Shown: positions 1-6,060 of the stretch, piece by piece
Numbering within the stretch: the stretch's first letter is position 1
Layout: each line of letters begins with the position of its first letter
Assembly (NCBI GenBank): GCA_905212635.1
Contig: CAJMFH010000058.1
Span: forward strand, 1 to 6,800
Reading direction: 5' to 3'
Origin: an uncultured Lachnoclostridium sp.
Lineage (GTDB): Bacteria > Bacillota > Clostridia > Lachnospirales > Lachnospiraceae
Length of the DNA: 6,800 nt
Made by a program: the position numbers and the translations under genes
The notes under the pieces: generated by a model
Told to the model about the DNA's origin: nothing
The model's database searches: none
The model's input: the letters and a program-made list of their open reading frames with translations, nothing else

Positions 1-40
1 TTTGAGGGTACAAAAAAATTAAATTTTTTTTGGTCTAGGG

Positions 41-391
41 TTGACACGAGCAGGTGAGACGATTCCGAACACAGAAACTTTAAAATTGTTGTCAAAAGAG
101 TTTGATGTATCGATCAATACTTTATTGGGAACGCCTGCGCAGCTGATCTGTCAATGCTGTGGAATGCCGTTGGAGGATTCAACAATTAGTAAGGAACCGG
201 ATGGAGAATTTAACGAATCCTATTGTAAATGGTGCTATACAGACGGAGAATTCAAGTATTCCAGCATGGAAGAATTGATTGATTTCTGTGTAGAGCATAT
301 GTCAAACGAAAACTGGCCGCCGGAGCAGGTCAGAGCACATATGTTAGCTGTAGTCCCACAGTTAAAACACTGGAACCAGGGCGAAAATTGA
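41..391 (+). CDS. C-terminal remnant of an XRE-type regulator with zinc-ribbon domain (N-terminus missing)
   Basis: Residues 1-30, counted from the TTG at 41, match the last helices of an XRE/Cro helix-turn-helix domain (GETIPNTETLKLLS, then a DVSINTLLG end). A putative zinc-ribbon domain follows, with C37-x2-C40 and C62-x2-C65, a GMPL motif and an acidic/aromatic tail ending in LKHWNQ. This matches the Zn_ribbon_2-type domain often attached to Clostridial HTH regulators. The recognition helix and everything before it are absent. An in-frame TAA at 20-22 blocks extension, and the TTG has no properly spaced ribosome binding site. The fragment is therefore probably a truncated or frameshifted gene, or the 40 bases at the window edge are aberrant. 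A stand-alone zinc-ribbon protein is possible but less likely. The family assignment is fairly secure; whether the gene is functional is doubtful. It ends 14 nt before the SOS box of uvrB. Confidence 0.6.
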   Translation: MTRAGETIPNTETLKLLSKEFDVSINTLLGTPAQLICQCCGMPLEDSTISKEPDGEFNESYCKWCYTDGEFKYSSMEELIDFCVEHMSNENWPPEQVRAHMLAVVPQLKHWNQGEN

Positions 392-405
392 GCAAAAAAG
401 AAAAA

Positions 406-419
406 CGAACAAATGTTCA
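406..419 (+). promoter_or_regulatory. LexA (DinR) SOS box upstream of uvrBA
   Basis: CGAACAAATGTTCA matches the Gram-positive LexA/DinR consensus CGAACRNRYGTTYG at all but the last position, with intact GAAC-N4-GTTC half-sites. It lies 8 nt before the predicted -35 element and upstream of uvrB, a classical SOS gene in Bacillus. LexA bound here would repress uvrB-uvrA and the coupled downstream gene until RecA-stimulated LexA cleavage after DNA damage. The site centres near -50 relative to the predicted start, somewhat further upstream than sites that overlap the promoter core. Confidence 0.85.
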
Positions 420-427
420 TATTTTTG

Positions 428-456
428 TTGCATTATAAAACTCATTGTGTTATACT
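428..456 (+). promoter_or_regulatory. Sigma-A type promoter for uvrB-uvrA-yfbR
   Basis: The -35 element is TTGCAT (428-433) and the -10 is TATACT (451-456), separated by exactly 17 nt. A TG at 448-449 makes it an extended -10 (TGTTATACT). Transcription would start at about 461-464. The SOS box lies immediately upstream. The -10 sits in the loop of the terminator-like hairpin at 437-474, so transcripts from this promoter lack the hairpin's left arm. No competing promoter of similar quality is visible between 392 and 541. Confidence 0.7.
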
Positions 457-482
457 AAACACACGATGAGTTTTATTTTTTT
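437..482 (+). terminator. AT-rich intrinsic terminator with embedded uvrB promoter
   Basis: AAAACTCAT (437-445) pairs with ATGAGTTTT (466-474). TGTGT (446-450) pairs with ACACA (459-463), with a 2-nt bulge at 464-465 and an 8-nt loop at 451-458. Seven T residues follow at 476-482. This fits a rho-independent terminator for transcription coming from the gene on the left. The stem is AT-rich, so efficiency may be moderate. Because the uvrB -10 is in the loop, the hairpin should form only in readthrough RNA. Confidence 0.65.
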
Positions 483-523
483 CAGTATATTTTGTGATAA
501 ATCGTGTGAAGATAAGCATAGAT

Positions 524-530
524 GGAGGTG
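524..530 (+). promoter_or_regulatory. Ribosome binding site of uvrB
   Basis: GGAGGTG is strongly complementary to the 3' end of 16S rRNA. It lies 11 nt before the ATG at 542 (13 nt counted from the GGAGG core), slightly longer than usual. It supports 542 over the in-frame GTG codons at 494 and 506, which lie upstream of it and have no such signal. Confidence 0.7.
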
Positions 531-541
531 TTTCGATAATT

Positions 542-2527
542 ATGGATCATTTTGTTTTACATTCTGAATATGAACCGACCGGTGACCAGCCGGAAGCCAT
601 AAAAGCGCTTGTGGACGGTTTTAAGGAAGGAAATCAGTTTCAGACACTTCTCGGTGTTACCGGCTCCGGAAAGACATTTACAATGGCAAATGTGATCGAG
701 CAGATGAACAAGCCGACATTGGTTATTGCACATAACAAGACGTTGGCGGCTCAGTTATATGGTGAGTTTAAAGAGTTTTTCCCGGAGAACGCAGTAGAAT
801 ATTTTGTTTCCTATTATGATTATTATCAGCCGGAAGCCTATGTGCCATCAACGGATACGTATATCGAAAAGGACTCCGCCATCAATGATGAAATTGACAA
901 ACTGCGGCATTCCGCGACGGCAGCATTGACCGAGCGCAGAGATGTCATTATTATTGCCAGTGTTTCCTGCATCTATGGATTGGGTAGTCCGATTGATTAC
1001 CAAAATATGACAGTATCGCTCCGCCCCGGTATGATCCGCGAACGGGATGAAGTGATTGAGCGGCTGGTTGAGATACAGTATACACGGAATGATATGGATT
1101 TTCACCGTGGTACATTCCGGGTACGTGGCGATGTGCTTGAAATTTTTCCGGCATCGGCGTCCGACCGTGCCATTCGGGTAGAATTTTTTGGAGATGAAGT
1201 GGACCGGATTCAGGAAATCGATGTGTTGACAGGGAATCCATTGAATAATTTAGAGCATATGGTTGTATTTCCGGCTTCGCATTACGTTGTTTCTCTGGAT
1301 AAAATGGAAAAGGCGATAACGGGAATAGAGAAAGAATTAAAAGAACGCGTGAAATATTTTAAAAGTGAAGATAAATTGATTGAAGCCCAGCGAATCTCAG
1401 AACGAACCCATTTTGATATTGAAATGGTGCGTGAGACGGGATTTTGTTCCGGTATCGAAAATTATTCCATGCACTTATCTGGAATGCAGGAGGGCGAGAT
1501 GCCGCATACACTTTTGGACTATTTCCCGGATGATTTTCTGATCATGGTGGATGAGTCGCATATTACGATCCCACAGATACGGGGAATGTATGCCGGCGAT
1601 CAGTCGCGTAAAACCACGCTTGTGGATTATGGTTTTCGTCTGCCATCAGCGAAGAGTAACCGTCCATTGAATTTTGAAGAGTTTGAGAGCCATATTAATC
1701 AGATGATGTTTGTTTCAGCTACGCCATCGGAATATGAAGAAACGCATGAACTGATGCGTACGGAGCAGATTCTCCGGCCTACCGGACTTCTGGATCCGGA
1801 AGTGATTGTTCGTCCGGTTGCGGGACAGGTGGATGATCTGCTGAAAGAAATTAAGGCGGTAACGAAGAAAAAGGGAAAAGTATTGGTGACGACACTTACA
1901 AAACGTATGGCAGAAGATCTGACGGATTATTACAAAGAGGTTGGTGTCAGGGTAAAATATCTGCATTCCGATATTGATACGCTGGAAAGAAGTGAGATTA
2001 TCCGTGATATGCGCTTGGATGTGTTTGATGTTCTGGTAGGGATTAACCTGCTGCGAGAAGGACTGGATATACCGGAAGTAAGTCTTGTGGCAATCCTTGA
2101 TGCGGACAAAGAGGGATTCCTTCGTTCCGAAACATCATTGATACAGACGATTGGGCGTGCAGCCAGAAATGCCGAGGGCAGGGTTATCATGTACGCAGAT
2201 AAGCGGACGGAGTCAATGGATAAGGCAATTTCGGAGACGGAACGCCGTCGTAAAATTCAGGATGCCTATAATAAAGAACATGGTATTACACCGCAGACCA
2301 TTAAGAAGGCGGTCAGAGAGTTGATCCGTATTTCTTCGAAAGCAGATGCCGGTATGGAAGAATTGCAGAAAGATCCGGAATATATGTCGGAAGAAGAATT
2401 GCAGAAACAGATTGCAAAGATCATGAAGAAAATGAATCAGGCGGCGGCAGAACTGAATTTTGAGCTGGCAGCATCGCTTCGTGACCAGATGATAAAAATG
2501 AAAAAGATATTGCAGGAGATGGAATAA
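542..2527 (+). CDS. uvrB: Excinuclease ABC subunit UvrB
   Basis: UvrB is the DNA-damage verification subunit of nucleotide excision repair. UvrA2 loads it, it opens the duplex with its beta-hairpin, and it recruits UvrC for dual incision in the cytoplasm. From the ATG at 542 the protein has 661 residues, the usual family length. Visible motifs are Walker A GVTGSGKT (38-45), the tyrosine-rich beta-hairpin from YYDYYQPEAYVP (91-102), the Walker B-like DESH (337-340), the helicase motif VI QTIGRAAR (535-542), and a C-terminal UVR motif (about 620-656) that contacts UvrC. The N-terminus from MDHF aligns with known UvrB starts, so the longer reading from GTG 494 is rejected. An SOS box and promoter lie upstream, and uvrA follows after 1 nt. 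No key residue appears to be missing. The identification is secure. Confidence 0.98.
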   Translation: MDHFVLHSEYEPTGDQPEAIKALVDGFKEGNQFQTLLGVTGSGKTFTMANVIEQMNKPTLVIAHNKTLAAQLYGEFKEFFPENAVEYFVSYYDYYQPEAYVPSTDTYIEKDSAINDEIDKLRHSATAALTERRDVIIIASVSCIYGLGSPIDYQNMTVSLRPGMIRERDEVIERLVEIQYTRNDMDFHRGTFRVRGDVLEIFPASASDRAIRVEFFGDEVDRIQEIDVLTGNPLNNLEHMVVFPASHYVVSLDKMEKAITGIEKELKERVKYFKSEDKLIEAQRISERTHFDIEMVRETGFCSGIENYSMHLSGMQEGEMPHTLLDYFPDDFLIMVDESHITIPQIRGMYAGDQSRKTTLVDYGFRLPSAKSNRPLNFEEFESHINQMMFVSATPSEYEETHELMRTEQILRPTGLLDPEVIVRPVAGQVDDLLKEIKAVTKKKGKVLVTTLTKRMAEDLTDYYKEVGVRVKYLHSDIDTLERSEIIRDMRLDVFDVLVGINLLREGLDIPEVSLVAILDADKEGFLRSETSLIQTIGRAARNAEGRVIMYADKRTESMDKAISETERRRKIQDAYNKEHGITPQTIKKAVRELIRISSKADAGMEELQKDPEYMSEEELQKQIAKIMKKMNQAAAELNFELAASLRDQMIKMKKILQEME

Positions 2528-2528
2528 A

Positions 2529-5375
2529 ATGGAAAAGAAGAGAATCATACAGATACGAGGAGCAAAAGAGCATAATTTGAAAGGGATTGACCTGGATATT
2601 CCCCGTGATGAATTTGTGGTATTGACGGGATTAAGCGGTTCCGGAAAATCGTCGCTTGCGTTTGATACGATTTATGCAGAAGGACAGCGCCGTTATATGG
2701 AATCCTTGTCTTCGTATGCGAGAATGTTTTTGGGGCAGATGGAAAAACCAAATGTCGAGAGTATTTCGGGACTTCCCCCTGCGATATCAATTGATCAGAA
2801 AACGACAAACCGTAACCCAAGATCTACCGTAGGAACAGTAACTGAGATTTATGATTACTTTCGTTTATTATATGCGCGTATTGGCATACCACACTGTCCA
2901 AAATGCGGAAAAGAGATTAAGCGTCAGACGGTAGACCAGATGGTCGATGAGATCATGAATTTACCGGAACGTACCAAAATACAGCTTTTGGCGCCGGTTG
3001 TCCGTGGACGCAAAGGAGAACATGCCAAAGTGTTCGAACGTGCAAAAAAGAGTGGATATGTACGTGTTATCGTAGATGGAAATATGTACGATCTGTCCGA
3101 AGAGATTTCACTGGAAAAGAATAAAAAGCACAATATTGAGATTGTGGTAGACCGTCTTTCCATTCGCGAGGGGATCGAGAAACGTATGGCAGAATCCATT
3201 GAAAGCGTGATGCAGCTTTCAGGCGGGCTGCTTGTGGTAGATGTGATCGATGGAGAACCGATTAATTTCAGTCAGAGTTTTTCATGCCCCGATTGTGGGA
3301 TCAGTATTGACGAGATTGAACCGAGAAGTTTTTCCTTTAACAATCCATTTGGAGCCTGCCCGGTCTGTCATGGAATCGGCTATAAGATGGAGTTTGCACC
3401 GGAACTAATGATTCCCGATCCGTCGCTGAGTATTGATGATGGTGCCATTGCAGTGATGGGCTGGCAGTCTGTGACAAATGAGGGAAGTTTTACCAGAGCG
3501 ACGATGGAAGCATTGGCAAAAAAATACAAATTTGATCTTTCTACGCCATTTCAGGATTATCCACAGAAAGTTCAGAATATTATTCTTCATGGAACTAAGG
3601 GAGAAAAGGTGGATGTTCATTATGTGGGACAGCGTGGACGTGGTGTATACAGTATTGAATTTGAAGGCTTGATAAAAAATGTTGAGCGGCGCTACCGTGA
3701 GACAGCATCTGATACGACAAAGCAGGAATATGAGACATTTATGCGCATTACTCCGTGTTCCGAGTGTGGCGGAAGAAGATTGAAAAAGGAATCCCTGGCT
3801 GTTACAGTAGGAGACCGGAATATTGCGGAAATTTGTGATTATTCCATTGGCGATTTAAAGAAATTCGTGGATGGTTTGGAGTTGACACCGACGCAGCTTC
3901 AGATTGGTAAACTGATTTTGCGTGAGATCAAATCAAGACTTGGATTCCTTTTAGATGTGGGATTGGAATACTTATCATTATCCCGTGCAACGTCATCTTT
4001 GTCCGGTGGAGAAGCACAGCGTATCCGTCTGGCAACCCAGATTGGATCCGGTCTGGTAGGAGTTGCCTATATTCTGGATGAACCGAGTATTGGACTTCAT
4101 CAGCGGGATAATGATAAACTGATAAAAACACTACAGCATTTAAAAGATCTCGGCAATACATTGATTGTGGTAGAACATGACGAAGATACGATGCTGGCAG
4201 CTGATTATGTAGTAGATATTGGCCCGGGAGCTGGAGAACATGGTGGTAAAGTGGTTGCAGCAGGCACTGCAAAAGACATTATGAACTGTGAAGAGTCGGT
4301 AACTGGTGCATATCTCAGCCATCGTATCGTGATCCCGGTGCCTGACAAACGACGCAAGCCAACCGGATATTTAAAAGTGATCGGAGCCAAAGAAAATAAT
4401 CTGAAAAATGTAAATGTAGATATACCACTGGGTGTATTTACCTGTGTGACCGGTGTGTCAGGATCCGGAAAGAGTTCCCTTGTAAATGAGATCTTATATA
4501 AGACCCTGGCAAAGACACTGAACCGTGCCAGATGTATCCCGGGAAAAGTAAAAGAGATCAAAGGAATGGAGCAGTTAGACAAGGTTATTAATATTGATCA
4601 GTCCCCGATCGGACGTACGCCGAGATCAAATCCGGCAACGTATACCGGTGTGTTTGACATGATTCGTGATCTGTTTGCTGCGACACCGGATGCCAAAGCT
4701 CGTGGTTATAAAAAAGGAAGATTCAGTTTTAATGTTAAGGGTGGTCGGTGCGAAGCATGCCGTGGAGATGGAATCTTAAAGATTGAAATGAACTTTTTGC
4801 CGGATGTGTATGTCCCTTGTGAGGTGTGTCACGGCAAACGTTATAATCGAGAAACACTGGATGTTTTATACAAAGGAAAAAGTATCTATGATGTGCTGGA
4901 TATGACCGTTGAAGAAGCACTTGACTTTTTCAAAAATATTCCGTCCATCCATCGCAAGATACAGACCATGTATGATGTCGGGTTGTCTTATGTAAAATTA
5001 GGGCAGCCATCAACAACCTTATCCGGTGGAGAAGCGCAGCGTATCAAACTTGCAACAGAGCTTAGCAAACGGAGTACAGGAAAAACCATTTATATTTTGG
5101 ACGAGCCGACAACGGGACTTCATTTTGCAGATGTTCATAAGCTGATCGAGATTTTGCAGCGTCTTACCGATGGAGGAAATACCGTAGTTGTTATTGAACA
5201 CAATCTGGATGTGATAAAGACAGCAGATTATATCATTGATATCGGACCGGAAGGTGGCGAAAAAGGTGGGACAGTGATTGCAAAAGGAACACCGGAGAAA
5301 GTAGCAGAGACGGAAGGATCTTATACCGGGGAGTATATCCGTAAGATGCTGCCACAGAAAGGAATGAAAAAATGA
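2529..5375 (+). CDS. uvrA: Excinuclease ABC subunit UvrA
   Basis: UvrA is the ABC-type ATPase dimer that finds bulky DNA lesions and loads UvrB. The protein has 948 residues, normal for the family. It shows the expected pair of ABC modules. The first has Walker A GLSGSGKS (34-41), signature LSGGEAQR (491-498) and Walker B YILDEP (514-519). The second has Walker A GVSGSGKS (642-649), signature LSGGEAQR (831-838) and Walker B YILDEP (855-860). Zinc-binding cysteine pairs are present: C123/C126 with probable partners C410/C413, then C253/C256 with C277/C280, and C741/C744 with C764/C767. The gene starts 1 nt after the uvrB stop, with AGGAG at 2514-2518 inside the uvrB end as ribosome binding site, which implies co-transcription and probably coupled translation. 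Its stop overlaps the next start by 4 nt (ATGA). The gene appears intact and the identification is secure. Confidence 0.98.
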   Translation: MEKKRIIQIRGAKEHNLKGIDLDIPRDEFVVLTGLSGSGKSSLAFDTIYAEGQRRYMESLSSYARMFLGQMEKPNVESISGLPPAISIDQKTTNRNPRSTVGTVTEIYDYFRLLYARIGIPHCPKCGKEIKRQTVDQMVDEIMNLPERTKIQLLAPVVRGRKGEHAKVFERAKKSGYVRVIVDGNMYDLSEEISLEKNKKHNIEIVVDRLSIREGIEKRMAESIESVMQLSGGLLVVDVIDGEPINFSQSFSCPDCGISIDEIEPRSFSFNNPFGACPVCHGIGYKMEFAPELMIPDPSLSIDDGAIAVMGWQSVTNEGSFTRATMEALAKKYKFDLSTPFQDYPQKVQNIILHGTKGEKVDVHYVGQRGRGVYSIEFEGLIKNVERRYRETASDTTKQEYETFMRITPCSECGGRRLKKESLAVTVGDRNIAEICDYSIGDLKKFVDGLELTPTQLQIGKLILREIKSRLGFLLDVGLEYLSLSRATSSLSGGEAQRIRLATQIGSGLVGVAYILDEPSIGLHQRDNDKLIKTLQHLKDLGNTLIVVEHDEDTMLAADYVVDIGPGAGEHGGKVVAAGTAKDIMNCEESVTGAYLSHRIVIPVPDKRRKPTGYLKVIGAKENNLKNVNVDIPLGVFTCVTGVSGSGKSSLVNEILYKTLAKTLNRARCIPGKVKEIKGMEQLDKVINIDQSPIGRTPRSNPATYTGVFDMIRDLFAATPDAKARGYKKGRFSFNVKGGRCEACRGDGILKIEMNFLPDVYVPCEVCHGKRYNRETLDVLYKGKSIYDVLDMTVEEALDFFKNIPSIHRKIQTMYDVGLSYVKLGQPSTTLSGGEAQRIKLATELSKRSTGKTIYILDEPTTGLHFADVHKLIEILQRLTDGGNTVVVIEHNLDVIKTADYIIDIGPEGGEKGGTVIAKGTPEKVAETEGSYTGEYIRKMLPQKGMKK

Positions 5376-5962
5376 AAGAATACCCTTTTTTTGCTATGAT
5401 GGCAAGAATGAAATACATTGAGAGATGGGCACTTATGAGAAATTCTGTTAAAGAAAATATCAGTGAACATTCTCTCGAAGTGGCAATGATCGCTCATGCG
5501 CTGGGAATCATTGCAAAGGAAAAATTCGGAAAAGACATTGACCTTGGAAAAATCACATTAATGGGGTTATATCATGATGCCAATGAAATCATTACCGGGG
5601 ACATGCCTACACCGGTAAAATACTATGATGAAGAGATTCAAAAGGCATATAAAAAGGTGGAACGTGTGGCAAGTGTTACCCTGTTAAACCAGCTGCCGGA
5701 TTATATGCAGCCATATTATCGTGAAATTTTTCTGGAACAATCCGGGGAAGAAGCATTATGGCGCCTTGTGAAGGGAGCGGATAAATTATCTGCGTTGATC
5801 AAGTGTATTGAAGAAAAAAAGGCAGGTAATTCAGAGTTTTCGACGGCATATGAGACCATTCTGGAATCGCTCAAACAAATGAAACTTCCGGAAGTTGACG
5901 TGTTTATGGAAGAATTTCTGCCGTCCTATACAAAAACATTGGACGATCTACAAAAAAAGTGA
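5372..5962 (+). CDS. yfbR: YfbR-type HD-domain 5'-deoxynucleotidase
   Basis: This is a 196-residue HD-domain metal-dependent phosphohydrolase. It resembles E. coli YfbR over its whole length; YfbR removes the 5'-phosphate from deoxyribonucleoside monophosphates in the cytoplasm. Visible metal ligands are H33, H68-D69 and D137. E72, D77 and the R18-W19 pair also fall at the same positions as in E. coli YfbR as I recall that sequence. The motif order is ERWxLMRN, NISEHS, LYHDANEIITGDMPTPVKYY, then KGADKLSALIKC. The ATG at 5372 overlaps the uvrA stop (ATGA), and AAAGGA at 5358-5363 is well placed 8 nt upstream, so translation is likely coupled to uvrA. The position suggests co-induction with uvrBA under SOS, possibly to dispose of dNMPs. 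That role is inference. A related HD phosphohydrolase with different substrate preference cannot be excluded. Confidence 0.9.
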   Translation: MKEYPFFAMMARMKYIERWALMRNSVKENISEHSLEVAMIAHALGIIAKEKFGKDIDLGKITLMGLYHDANEIITGDMPTPVKYYDEEIQKAYKKVERVASVTLLNQLPDYMQPYYREIFLEQSGEEALWRLVKGADKLSALIKCIEEKKAGNSEFSTAYETILESLKQMKLPEVDVFMEEFLPSYTKTLDDLQKK

Positions 5963-5995
5963 AAAAATTTGCTCTAACACTAGCGATATTTTTTC
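5961..5995 (+). terminator. Putative intrinsic terminator after yfbR
   Basis: A hairpin starts at the yfbR stop codon. GAAAAAAT (5961-5968) pairs with ATTTTTTC (5988-5995), with one bulged base at 5987. It continues through T-A and T-G pairs to GCT (5971-5973) with AGC (5982-5984), leaving an 8-nt loop (5974-5981). The T-run is part of the stem, as in A-tract/U-tract terminators. GC content is low, so some readthrough to the next gene is plausible. Confidence 0.45.
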
Positions 5996-6000
5996 AAGTA

Positions 6001-6023
6001 TGTTATACTGGTATTATTATAAT
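6001..6023 (+). promoter_or_regulatory. Putative promoter region for the SGNH hydrolase gene
   Basis: Two -10 candidates are visible: an extended -10 TGTTATACT (6001-6009), identical to that of the uvrB promoter, and a perfect TATAAT (6018-6023). Neither has a convincing -35 at 16-18 nt. The extended -10 can partly compensate for this. Together with the terminator-like hairpin just upstream, this suggests the hydrolase gene is a separate transcription unit. No SOS box is visible here. Confidence 0.45.
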
Positions 6024-6060
6024 GCAGATAGTAACAATTTTGTAAAGGAAGGTATAGAAA

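Noticed and set aside
494..541. N-terminal extension of UvrB from the GTG at 494 (or GTG at 506)
   Set aside because: The added residues have no counterpart in UvrB proteins, the strong GGAGGTG lies inside this stretch, and no ribosome binding site precedes either GTG.
4205..4582. 125-codon open frame on the minus strand inside uvrA
   Set aside because: It is fully antisense to a highly conserved gene, resembles no protein I recognise, and has no promoter or neighbour on that strand. The same applies to the other minus-strand frames across uvrB, uvrA and the hydrolase gene.
3999..5042. Nearly identical DNA stretches around 3999-4022 and 5019-5042
   Set aside because: They encode the two ABC signature motifs (LSGGEAQR) of UvrA and reflect its internal duplication, not a mobile or regulatory repeat.
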